Shown: piece after piece, positions 1 to 7,759 of the stretch
Layout: every line of letters begins with the position of its first letter
How positions within the stretch are numbered: the stretch's first letter is position 1
The notes under the pieces: generated by a model
What the model was told of the DNA's origin: nothing
Seen by the model: the letters and a program-made list of their open reading frames with translations, nothing else
Databases searched by the model: none
Source of the DNA: JADGGV01 sp035715725
Lineage (GTDB): Bacteria > Gemmatimonadota > Gemmatimonadetes > Longimicrobiales > RSA9
Assembly (NCBI GenBank): GCA_035715725.1
Contig: DASTKT010000213.1
Location: forward strand, 1 to 60,603
Direction: 5' to 3'
Length of the DNA: 60,603 nt
Made by a program: the position numbers and the translations under genes

Positions 1-22
1 CGCGTTGATGCTCCTATAGTTG

Positions 23-1105
23 TCAAGCCGCGTTGGCGAGGTCTCGGGCGTCCTGCTTGGCGGACCGAGGGAGGAGACGATAGACCTCTCTCGCGACGTA
101 GCGCTTCAGGCAGCGGATGATCTCCTTCTTCGTCAGTCCCTCCGCAGTTCGTCGAGCGACGTAGTCGATGGTCGGCGGGTGCCAGCGCAGACGGACGATC
201 ACGATTCGGTACAGCGCTGCGTTGGCCTGCCGGTTTCCCCCTCGATTTAGCCGATGTCGCCCGGTGGTCCGTCCCGAAGAGGCGGGGATCGGGCAGACGC
301 CACAGAGCTTCGCGAAGGCAGCCTCGCTCCGGATGCGATCGCTGTTGTCGCCGGCCGCGACCAGGAGCTCGGCCGCGCAGTCGAATCCGATCCCGAACCG
401 AGCCGTGAGCTGGGGCGCCGTCTCCTCGGTGATCTGCTTCAGGTAACGAGCATGCCCCTTGATCTCCTCGTGGAGCGCGAGCCAGCGAATCGCCAGGGAG
501 CGCAGCACGTAACGGACTGCACTCGCGGGCTCCGCGGGCAGCTCGTCGCTCAGCGCGGCACAGGCCGTGATCAGGCGGAAGTCGCTCAGACCCTCCAGCT
601 CGCTCCGCAGCTCGTCGGGTGCGGTCACGAGGGCAGACTTCAACGCGATCATCGCCTGCGTGCGGGACTTTACGGCCGTGTCGCGGGCGATCTTGATCAG
701 GCGGAGCACCTCGACGCTGCCGTCCGTCGCCTTGGGCACCGCGGCTGCCTCTCCCGAGAGGACCTGTCGCGCTGCATGCTCCGCATCCACCAGATCCGAC
801 TTGCCCGATGCGCGCCGCTCCCCCCGACGGGGTGGGCGGGAAACCTCGTAGACGGTCGCCCCGTGGCGGCGGAGAAAGCGGGCGAGTCCACTGCCGTAGC
901 TGCCCGTACCCTCGACGCCAAATGCGACCACCCGTCCCTGGGCCTGAGCCCAGGCGTATAGGCCGGCGTACCCCTCAGGGGTGGCGGGCAGGGCATACGA
1001 CCCTCGACTTCCGCCGATCCCATCGAGCGCCACGGCTACGTGCTCGTCCTTGTGGGTATCCACGCCGACCACGATCTCATTCCTACGCAGGTCCAGGCTG
1101 GGCAT
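23..1105 (-). CDS. IS110-family transposase (recombinase)
   Basis: Site-specific DNA recombinase that moves its own element. The N-terminal DEDD RuvC-like domain is visible: GVDTHKDEH near residue 15, an E in GVEGTGSYG, and KSDLVDAEHA near residue 103. The C-terminal Transposase_20 region carries the typical serine context CPIPASSGRTTGRHRLNRGG. About 360 aa is a normal length. ATG at 1105 is preferred over the GTG at 1111 because a GGAAGAG-type site lies about 7 bases before it. The family usually lacks terminal inverted repeats and carries a structured non-coding end that encodes the guide (bridge) RNA. The candidate here is the roughly 180 bases upstream of the gene. The element's other end is cut by the window start. 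Confidence 0.93.
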   Translation of the reverse strand: MPSLDLRRNEIVVGVDTHKDEHVAVALDGIGGSRGSYALPATPEGYAGLYAWAQAQGRVVAFGVEGTGSYGSGLARFLRRHGATVYEVSRPPRRGERRASGKSDLVDAEHAARQVLSGEAAAVPKATDGSVEVLRLIKIARDTAVKSRTQAMIALKSALVTAPDELRSELEGLSDFRLITACAALSDELPAEPASAVRYVLRSLAIRWLALHEEIKGHARYLKQITEETAPQLTARFGIGFDCAAELLVAAGDNSDRIRSEAAFAKLCGVCPIPASSGRTTGRHRLNRGGNRQANAALYRIVIVRLRWHPPTIDYVARRTAEGLTKKEIIRCLKRYVAREVYRLLPRSAKQDARDLANAA

Positions 1106-1295
1106 CGTCACACTCTCTTCCGCTGGGGAGATGCATGGTCCCAGGCACGGAAGAGCGGACAGGACTGCGAAGGGAATCCTGAGGATCAGGCTCCTATGAG
1201 GTCACTGCTGTTCCGGGCCACAGGCCACTTCCGGATCTCCCGGGCGGAGTGATCGACACGTCAACGCAAGGACACGCGGTCGATCATAACAGGGG
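1106..1295 (-). ncRNA. Candidate IS110 non-coding end (bridge-RNA region)
   Basis: Non-coding stretch between the IS110 transposase start and the broken IS3 gene. IS110-group elements are known to encode their bridge RNA in the non-coding end upstream of the recombinase, so this is where one would sit. I could not derive its fold or its target- and donor-binding loops by eye. The element boundary is not visible. The call rests on position and family knowledge only. Confidence 0.3.
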
Positions 1296-2036
1296 TCAGA
1301 CCACCCCACCCGGGAGCACCGAACGACTGGTACCCGGAAGATCGCAGTCATAGCTGTCGCCCCGGCTGCCCACCGACGGCTCGATGCCCGCCTCGGCCAG
1401 CCGCTCCGTGTAGCGGATGCTGAGGTATTGCGACCCCCGGTCGCTATGATGCACGAGCCGCTCGGCCCTCTCCTCCTCCCGCTCGCAGAGGGCCTGCTCG
1501 AGCGCATCGAGCGCCAGGTCGGTCCGGAGCGAGCTGGAGACTCGCCAGCCCACGATCCGTCGGCTGAAGACGTCGATCACGAACGCCACGTAGACGAAGC
1601 CGCGCCACGTCGCCACGTATGTGAAATCGCTCACCCAGAGCTGGTTCGGTCGCTCCGCCGTGAAGTTCCTCTCCACCACGTCCAGTGGCCGCGCGGCATT
1701 CTCGTCCGGCACCGTGGTCTTGAACTTCTTGCCGCGCACGGCGCCGGCGAGCCCCAGCTCACCCATCAGCCGCTCCACCGTGCAGCGGGCGACCGCCGTG
1801 CCCTCCCGGTTCAGCTGCCGCCACACCTTGCGCACGCCGTACACCTCGAAGTTGCCCTGCCAGACACGCCGGATCTTCTCCTGGAGCTCCTCGTCGTACT
1901 TCTTACGGGCCGAGCGGAGATCAGGATCGCGCTGCTGCGCTTTGTGCGCGTAGTAGGTGGACGGAGCGATCGGCAAGGTGCTGCAGATCGGCTCGACTCC
2001 GTACGCCTCGCGGTGGCGGTCGATGAAGGCCACCAT
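1296..2036 (-). pseudogene. IS3-family transposase OrfB, truncated catalytic domain
   Basis: DDE integrase-type transposase (HTH_21 followed by rve domain). The first catalytic Asp is in WVSDFTYV and the second in VHHSDRGSQY. The match ends at VGSRGDSYD, just before the NALAE-type segment that supplies the catalytic Glu, and unrelated residues then run to a chance stop. The remaining 246 aa compares with about 280-300 aa for intact relatives. The ATG at 2036 overlaps the TGA of orfA, the usual IS3 layout in which OrfAB is made by frameshifting. With the Glu missing it should be catalytically dead. Confidence 0.9.
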
Positions 2037-2409
2037 CACTTCGGTTTGCGGCCTCGGGGCTCCGCCTGGGCGAAAAAAGCCGCCGCCTTGCGCAGGATCT
2101 CATTCGCGCGCCGTAGCTCTCGGTTCTCCCGCTCGAGTTCCTTATGCCGCTGCCGCTCCTCCGTCGTAAGGCCCGGCCTTCGCCCGCGATCGCGCTCGGC
2201 CTGGCGCACCCAGTGCCGCAGCGTCTCGGCCGAGCAGCCGATCTTCTCGGCGATGGAGACGATCGCTGCCCATTGGGAGGCGTGCTCCGACTCGTGCTCG
2301 CGGACCAACCGGACCGCCCGCTCCCGCACCTCCGCGGAGTACTTCGTTGCCTTGGTCATGACCCCAACCTCTCAAGAGTTGGAGCCTCCGGCAATCCCGG
2401 GGCGATTCA
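1347..2409 (-). mobile_element. 3'-truncated IS3-family element
   Basis: Contains orfA and orfB of an IS3-type element on the minus strand. The outer end lies at about 2379-2409. Read on the minus strand it begins TGAATCGCCCCGGGATTGCC, a typical IS3 terminal sequence starting with TG. The opposite end is missing: recognisable orfB stops at about 1347 with the motif GDSYD, so the last part of the gene and the second inverted repeat are gone. The IS110 copy lies immediately beyond the break. The element cannot move on its own. Confidence 0.85.
2036..2359 (-). CDS. IS3-family transposase OrfA (helix-turn-helix)
   Basis: 107-aa DNA-binding subunit of the IS3-type transposase. An N-terminal HTH_Tnp_1 helix-turn-helix (KYSAEVRERAVRLV through CSAETLRHWVRQAE) is followed by a coiled coil (KELERENRELRRANEILRKA) that normally mediates dimerisation. 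The end of the gene contains a run of six T followed by C within the KAAAFFAQ codons, a plausible slippery site for producing OrfAB. It overlaps orfB by TGATG. The reading frame is intact, but the partner OrfB is truncated. Confidence 0.9.
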   Translation of the reverse strand: MTKATKYSAEVRERAVRLVREHESEHASQWAAIVSIAEKIGCSAETLRHWVRQAERDRGRRPGLTTEERQRHKELERENRELRRANEILRKAAAFFAQAEPRGRKPK

Positions 2410-2725
2410 CTTCCTCCTGTCCTGGTTCTCCCGCGCCCGCCTCGCAGGGGTGGCGGACAGAGCCGGGACCCCGGAGCGCCCGCACGGCCCAGGCCCGTGG
2501 ATCGGTCCCACCGGGCTTCTCTGGTCGCACGATGATTCAGCCAGCCTTCACCCCAACTCCCGTCAGGCCCATCGCGATCACGGCCGGGTACACAGCTTGC
2601 CTCGCCTCGATGCCCCCCTCCCCCGCCACATCGCGCACCGATGACCGCCGCGATGCTGGACAAGCGGGCGGAGATGCCGATCTCCGCCCGGCGCCACCCA
2701 TTCGGCACGCCGTAGGAGGCAGGCA
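2410..2725. other. Gene-free stretch between IS3 end and ferritin-like remnant
   Basis: No convincing gene. It contains a short perfect hairpin, GGGCGGAGAT/ATCTCCGCCC, at about 2667-2690. Composition is GC-rich, like old IS-flanking DNA. It may be residue of another insertion, but I could not assign it. Confidence 0.4.
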
Positions 2726-2900
2726 TGAGCAGCGACTTCTTCGATCACGTGACAGGCGGCTACTGTCTCGCCGCGACTTCAACAGAAAGCTGGGACTAGG
2801 GGCAGTAGTATTGGGCGCCTCGGCCCTGGCCGGGGGCACGACCGCCAGTCACGCATCGAAGCGCGCTGACACCCGCTCCTCGGTCACTGATGAAGATGTG
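2726..2900 (+). pseudogene. N-terminal fragment of Tat-exported ferritin-like protein, frameshifted
   Basis: A strong AGGAGG at 2715-2720 precedes ATG 2726, which reads MSSDFFDHVTGG and then meets a stop. In a neighbouring frame the sequence continues RLLSRRDFNRKLGLGAVVLG and ASALAGGTTASHA, an excellent twin-arginine signal peptide. The two pieces join around 2756-2759 if a small indel is assumed. After about 17 further residues the homology ends at an AT-rich patch. The style matches Tat-exported ferritin-like (DUF4439-type) proteins, one of which is intact just downstream. Interpreted as a decayed paralogue. Confidence 0.6.
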
Positions 2901-3010
2901 AGAACTTCGCGCTCAACCTCGAATAAAGGCCGAGTTCTAACATTAGACCAACTGGCTGAGCAGAACCAGCGGGGTCACATAAGGCTGGGTATCGGACGTT
3001 CTCCCGCCGC
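2895..3010. other. AT-rich patch of foreign appearance
   Basis: About 115 bases distinctly richer in A and T than the surroundings, running from about GAACTTCGCG to GACGTTCTCC. It interrupts the signal-peptide fragment and ends just before the intact ferritin-like gene. No coding signal, no recognised family. A small insertion or a remnant of a mobile element is possible. Confidence 0.35.
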
Positions 3011-3041
3011 CCCCCCAGCCACAGCACGAAGGAGGATTGTG

Positions 3042-3833
3042 GTGTCTCGCCATTCATCAGCATCAGCCGTCGACGCGATCGGTCGCGCGCTCCGCGACGC
3101 GTCTGCGTCGAAACGCACACGACGTTGGTTCCTCGAGCGCACGGCGCTGGGAGCAGTCGGTATCGCGGCGGCGGGCGCTGGCGTCCGTGCCGGCGATGCG
3201 CGCACCGACGCGCATCACGAACCGAATACCGCCGACTCGGTCGAAGAATGGGGCGTGTTCGCGTCCACGACCGAGGCGCTGACGGTCACGATCCTCACCG
3301 AACTGGTGCGACGCGCCGGCGTGAATCGCGTTCCACGCTCGGTGTCCGCGATCTTCGACGGCGTATATGCAGCCGAGCTTGACCATTGGGAGTTCATTCA
3401 CAAGCTCTATCGCCCGGCGACGATGCGGTTCTGGATTCCGGACGGCTTCTTCGGCGGCGCCGGAAACGCCCTCGACCTTACAGCCGTCGGCAAGGGCGTC
3501 GCGGCCGGCGAGCATCTGTTCGTGAATACGTATCTGCTGGGAGTGACGACCGCCGCGGCGGCAGGGCAGCCGAAACTCGCCCGCTACGCCGCCGAGCTCG
3601 CCGGCGTCGAGTCCGAGCATCGCGTGCTCGGGCAATCTCTCGCCGGCGTGAGCCCTCCGAACGACCTCGGATTCGCGGTCTTCGAATTTTCAACTGTCGG
3701 CGAGATCGGGGCAGCCGCCGAAAAGGCCGGGTTCGGCCTTGGGAAGAAGGGAACAGCCGCCGGACGCTTCTACGACTTCCCGCAGTCTCCGGCACCGCCG
3801 CGCGTAAAGATCAACGGGAATACCCCGACGTAA
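3042..3833 (+). CDS. Tat-exported ferritin-like domain protein
   Basis: 263-aa protein with a twin-arginine signal (KRTRRWFLERTALGAVGI, residues about 23-40), so probably exported folded to the periplasm. The rest is helical. ExxH-like pairs suit a ferritin-like four-helix fold: AELDHWEF near 110, AGEHLF near 150 and VESEHRVL near 190. GTG 3042 is chosen because AGGAGG at 3030-3035 sits six bases before it; the adjacent GTG at 3039 is too close. Members of this group often neighbour c-type cytochromes, and one follows at 4.2 kb. The metal and reaction are not known. The gene lies between fragments of similar genes. Confidence 0.75.
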   Translation: MSRHSSASAVDAIGRALRDASASKRTRRWFLERTALGAVGIAAAGAGVRAGDARTDAHHEPNTADSVEEWGVFASTTEALTVTILTELVRRAGVNRVPRSVSAIFDGVYAAELDHWEFIHKLYRPATMRFWIPDGFFGGAGNALDLTAVGKGVAAGEHLFVNTYLLGVTTAAAAGQPKLARYAAELAGVESEHRVLGQSLAGVSPPNDLGFAVFEFSTVGEIGAAAEKAGFGLGKKGTAAGRFYDFPQSPAPPRVKINGNTPT

Positions 3834-3870
3834 GACCGCGGCACGTTCACCGCACCCTGACAAGGAAAGA

Positions 3871-4185
3871 AGTATCGAAAGGAACACGCTTCACTACGAA
3901 AATGGCGCTCGCGGCGGGCCGCACGTGCAGGCCGCCGCGAGGATCCTCGCCACCGAGGCCGAGCATTCGGGGACGATTCGCTTCCTCGCCCTCTCGCACA
4001 ATGTGGAAAGCCCGGCCTTCGACGATCTGGATATTCCGCCGACGAAAGGCCGCCCGTTCTCCACCGATCCCGAGCGGGGCATGACCGTGGCGCGCGACCC
4101 GCAGCAGGTTCGCAAGATCGTCTACGGTGGCAAGGCGGGGCGAGGCGGCTTCTACCCCGAAGGGCTCAACGGATCTGTGAAATGA
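3871..4185 (+). pseudogene. C-terminal fragment of a second ferritin-like protein
   Basis: An open frame without a credible start reads HYENGARGGPHVQAAARILA, then TEAEHSGTIRFLALSHNVES, and ends GGFYPEGLNGSVK with TGA at 4183-4185. TEAEH gives the ExxH-type ligands of a ferritin-like helix. Only the last 100 or so residues remain. The possible GTG at 3925 lacks a ribosome-binding site. It may be the lost 3' half of the fragment at 2726, with the intact paralogue between them, or a third decayed gene. Its TGA overlaps the upstream ATG option of the cytochrome gene. Confidence 0.6.
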
Positions 4186-4229
4186 CTACGAGCGGCATAA
4201 CGCCAGCAACCCTTGGCGTTGGAGGCGAC

Positions 4230-5453
4230 ATGGTGCGGGAAGGATGGTCGGGTTGGGTGGCGACGGTGGCCGCCGGAGCCTTGGCGGCGCCCCTGGTTTT
4301 CGGTGCGCCGCGCGCGGCAGACGACGCGGTCAGGCGAAGGCTCGACCAGCAACTGGCTGCCCAAGGGAAGCAGATCTTCCGCTACGATACATTCGGAGAC
4401 GAGGTATTCTGGACCGACACGCTGCGGCATCACGAGGTGATCGAGCATTCCGTCAGCCCGGAGATGGCGCTCCAGGTGGGCCTCAAGGTGGACGCGGACG
4501 CGTTGCCGCAGAGCGTGAAAGACGCCCTGAAGGCCGGGAAGGTGGACCTGAAGAGCCCGGCTACGACGGTGACGCTGCTCAAGCTCAACGCGGTGGTCGG
4601 GCTGAAGGGAACCGTGCGGACGGTCGGCGGGCGCGACACACTGACCCGCCTCGGAATAACCTGCGCGCTCTGCCATTCGACCGTCGACAATTCGTTCGCG
4701 CCGGGGATCGGGCACCGGCTGGACGGTTGGCCGAACCGCGATCTGAACGTGGGCGCGATCGTCGCCCTTTCGCCGAAGCTCACGGCGGCGCAGAAGGCGG
4801 TGTACACGTCGTGGGGGAAGGGGATGTACGACGCGCGATACAACATCGATGGCAAGAACCTGCCCACGGTTCTACCGCCCGCGTTCGGCCTGCGGGCGGT
4901 GCGGAAGGTGATCTACACGGGCGACGACACCATCTCCTATTGGAACGCGTACGTTGCGGTGACCCAGATGCATGGGCAGGGGAGCTTCACGGACCGGCGC
5001 CTGGGCATCCACCTGGTCCGAACGCCGGATCTCGTCACGCCAACGCTTCCGGCCCTGCGCTTCTACCAGCACAGCCTGAACACGCCGGCTCCGGTCCCGG
5101 GGAGCTACGATGCGGCGGCGGCCCAGCGTGGTCGGGCGGTGTTCACGGGTGCCGGGCAGTGCTCGACCTGCCATCTCCCTCAAGCTGCCTATACCGACGT
5201 GAACCAGGGCATCCTGCACGATCCGGCCCAGGTGGGACAGGACCCGGTGCAGGCAGCGCGGAGTGTCACGAAGAAGTACCGTACCACACCCTTGCGCGGG
5301 CTATACCATCCACCGGAGCTGGTGGGCCCCTACTTCCATGACGGGAGCGCGAAGACGCTCGACGCGGTGGTCGACCACTATGTCCGCCTGCGCTCTCTCA
5401 GGCTGTCCCCGCAACAGCGACACGATCTCGTGGAGTTCCTGAAGACGTTGTAG
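4230..5453 (+). CDS. Di-heme c-type cytochrome
   Basis: About 407 aa. ATG 4230 is chosen because GGAGG at 4221-4225 precedes it and the protein then begins with a clean Sec signal (VATVAAGALAAPLVFG). An in-frame ATG at 4182 would overlap the previous stop but spoil the signal. There are two CxxCH heme sites, CALCH in the middle and CSTCH near residue 310, with possible axial ligands such as QMHGQG. The end (GLYHPPELVGPYFHDGSAKT then a VDHYV helix) resembles cytochrome c peroxidase/MauG-like proteins. It acts in the periplasm in electron transfer or peroxide reduction. Which of these is not decided by the sequence. Confidence 0.82.
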   Translation: MVREGWSGWVATVAAGALAAPLVFGAPRAADDAVRRRLDQQLAAQGKQIFRYDTFGDEVFWTDTLRHHEVIEHSVSPEMALQVGLKVDADALPQSVKDALKAGKVDLKSPATTVTLLKLNAVVGLKGTVRTVGGRDTLTRLGITCALCHSTVDNSFAPGIGHRLDGWPNRDLNVGAIVALSPKLTAAQKAVYTSWGKGMYDARYNIDGKNLPTVLPPAFGLRAVRKVIYTGDDTISYWNAYVAVTQMHGQGSFTDRRLGIHLVRTPDLVTPTLPALRFYQHSLNTPAPVPGSYDAAAAQRGRAVFTGAGQCSTCHLPQAAYTDVNQGILHDPAQVGQDPVQAARSVTKKYRTTPLRGLYHPPELVGPYFHDGSAKTLDAVVDHYVRLRSLRLSPQQRHDLVEFLKTL

Positions 5454-5667
5454 TGTCGAAGAACCGGAGGCGGCCGCTGCAGGGGCTGGTCCAGGTCGTC
5501 TCCCCGCCAGGCGCGCACGGGGACCCCAGGCTCATCCCCTCACCATGAGCACCGCCTGATATTAGCCGCCCGTGTGTGACGGCTCGTGCGACGCCGTGGC
5601 CCGCAGGAGCCAGGCTCCAGCGCTCCGGTGCGGATCGGCGGGAGGTGCGCGTCGTGGCCGCCCGCCC

Positions 5668-7758
5668 CTACCGCGGAATGACCGGCAGGGTAATGTGCGA
5701 CGGATGCTCTGCGTCGTGCAGGATCCGCTGGTGCGCCACCACGAACGTCGTTTCGCGCTCGTAGTTCCCGTTCGTGTTGAGGTTGCGGTCGTACTTGGGG
5801 AACAGCGCCGAGGCGATACTGACCCGGAGGCGGTGCCCCGGCTCGAACACCTTCGACGTGAACCACACGTCGATGTCGTACGGGTAGACCCTGCCGGGGA
5901 CGACCGGTACCGGCTTGGACATGTTCTGCCGGAACCGCGCCCGCACCAGCCCGTCCTGTACCCTCTCGGCATGCCCGTCGGGCCACACGTCGAGCAGCAT
6001 GATGGACCAGTCGGTGTCCATCCGGTCGGTCGCGGCCCACAGGCGCGCCGTCATCTCGCCCGTCACCTCCAGCGGGCGGGTAAGCGGCTTCGAGGTGAAG
6101 ACCAGCGCGTCGCGGCGCGTGGCGTTGAGCGCGCTGTAGTCCTCGTTCAGCGACTCTTCGAGCTCGCGCGAATCGATCAGATACGGTGTGGGATTCGAGG
6201 GATCATAGGTGAACGTGTCGGCCGCCGCGGTACCCGGAGCGGGCGGCACGCTGTCGAGCACGCCGTCCCCGTTGCTGGTCTGCGCGTGGCCACCCGAGGA
6301 GATGTAGAAGTTCGTCAGGCGCTGCCGCGCGAGCGGCCACTCGTTCTCGGTGCGCCAGGTGTTGTCGCCCTGGACGAAGATGTCGAGGTGCGGCCGCCTC
6401 TCCACGCCGTTGTCTCTGCCGAGCAGGTAGTGGTCGAACCAGCGCAGCTGGAGGTCCCGATACGCATAGCGCGCGTCGGGCCCGAAGTCGCCGGCCACGT
6501 AGTCCACGCCCTTGTGCGCGCCCACGCCCATGACGATGTGCCAGTTGGGATGGTGGGGATGATTGAGCAGCGAGTCCGTGTAGTAGATCGGTCCGCGCGA
6601 ATCGTCGTGCCAGCCGGCCATGGACAGGACCGGCGCCCTCACCTCGTCGATGTAGGTGGTGGCCGCGTGCGCGCGCCAATACGAGTCGAGTGTGGAATGC
6701 GCGACCCAGCGGTCCCACAACGGCACGTCGCCGCAGCCTAGCCGCTGTGGCAGATTGGCCAACGGCAGGTGAGTGATCGCCTCGCCGATGTCGAGGTCGG
6801 CGGTGTGCGGGTCCATGGTCCGGTTCCGCATCAGGCAGGCCCAGTCCACGTTGATGGGTCCGAACGCCATGGCCGCATAGGGGACGATCACCCACGGATC
6901 GGGAGTGGCCGCCGTGGGCGAGATGGCCGCCAGGTGCGGCGGGTTGCTCACGGCGGCGAGCCACACCAGCCGGCCTTCGTCGGAGTGCCCGATCATCCCG
7001 ACCTTGCCGTTGGCGCCGGGCAGCCGCGCCGCCCACTCCACCGCGTCGTAGCCGTCGTTGATGTCGGTGCTGTAGTCGCCGAAATCCTTCACGTCGCCGC
7101 TCGACTCCTCGCGGCCGCGCACGTGCTGCGCTACGAAGATGTACCCGCGCGAGGCCCACCACACGCCAGCGGCGTGGAGGATGCGCCGGTACGGCGTCCG
7201 CTGCAGTACCACGCCGAAGGGCCCGCTCCCCACGGGCCGCGCGACATAGGTCGCGAGCCGCGCGCCGTCGCGCGTCGGCATGAACACCAGGGTGTCTTCG
7301 GTGACCGCATACGTCGAGTCCGACGCGGGCATCTTCCACACCTGGTAGTCGTGCTCGACCACGCCGGGCGTGCTGCGGCGCACCAGCCGGAACCGGCGAT
7401 CCAGCACGTGGTCGTTCACGTACTGCAGACCCGCGAGCGTGTCGCCGTGCCAGGCGGCGCGCATCACGACCCGCGCGTCCTGCGTCAGGATCACGGAGTC
7501 GCCGTGCGTCGCGACCTGGTTGGCGACGATCATCGGCTCGCCCGTGCGCCGCCTGAGGTAGCCGACGCTGTTCGAGTCCTCGCCGGCGAAGTGCGCGAAG
7601 CCCATGCGGCGCCAGCCCTCGAAGCCGAATTTGGGCCGGGCGCTCAATGCGACGTAGACGTCCCAGTCGCCCGCCAGTGAGTGGGGGCTGGAACTGTATC
7701 CCTGAACGGAAATCAGGGCGCACGCGAGCGCCGCGAGCAGAACGACTGGCTTGCCCAT
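5668..7758 (-). CDS. CocE/NonD-family serine hydrolase (S15-like), secreted
   Basis: 696 aa with an N-terminal signal peptide (VVLLAALACALISVQG). An alpha/beta hydrolase core is followed by an X-Pro dipeptidyl-peptidase C-terminal jelly-roll domain. The nucleophile motif is IGHSDEGRL near residue 275 (the family more often has GxSYxG), a likely acid is in AGWHDDSRG, and the His is in GAHKGVD. These enzymes cleave acyl, ester or proline-peptide bonds. It is the last gene of the operon: its ATG at 7758 lies one base past the permease stop. About 210 unusual residues precede the hydrolase core (SLAGDWDVYVAL to about 180), perhaps a lipocalin-like module. The substrate is unknown. Confidence 0.85.
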   Translation of the reverse strand: MGKPVVLLAALACALISVQGYSSSPHSLAGDWDVYVALSARPKFGFEGWRRMGFAHFAGEDSNSVGYLRRRTGEPMIVANQVATHGDSVILTQDARVVMRAAWHGDTLAGLQYVNDHVLDRRFRLVRRSTPGVVEHDYQVWKMPASDSTYAVTEDTLVFMPTRDGARLATYVARPVGSGPFGVVLQRTPYRRILHAAGVWWASRGYIFVAQHVRGREESSGDVKDFGDYSTDINDGYDAVEWAARLPGANGKVGMIGHSDEGRLVWLAAVSNPPHLAAISPTAATPDPWVIVPYAAMAFGPINVDWACLMRNRTMDPHTADLDIGEAITHLPLANLPQRLGCGDVPLWDRWVAHSTLDSYWRAHAATTYIDEVRAPVLSMAGWHDDSRGPIYYTDSLLNHPHHPNWHIVMGVGAHKGVDYVAGDFGPDARYAYRDLQLRWFDHYLLGRDNGVERRPHLDIFVQGDNTWRTENEWPLARQRLTNFYISSGGHAQTSNGDGVLDSVPPAPGTAAADTFTYDPSNPTPYLIDSRELEESLNEDYSALNATRRDALVFTSKPLTRPLEVTGEMTARLWAATDRMDTDWSIMLLDVWPDGHAERVQDGLVRARFRQNMSKPVPVVPGRVYPYDIDVWFTSKVFEPGHRLRVSIASALFPKYDRNLNTNGNYERETTFVVAHQRILHDAEHPSHITLPVIPR

Positions 7759-7759
7759 G

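Noticed and set aside
1428..3041. Long plus-strand open frame reading through the IS3 element into the ferritin-like gene
   Set aside because: The first part is antisense to IS3 orfA/orfB. Only the part from 3042 has a start signal and domain content.
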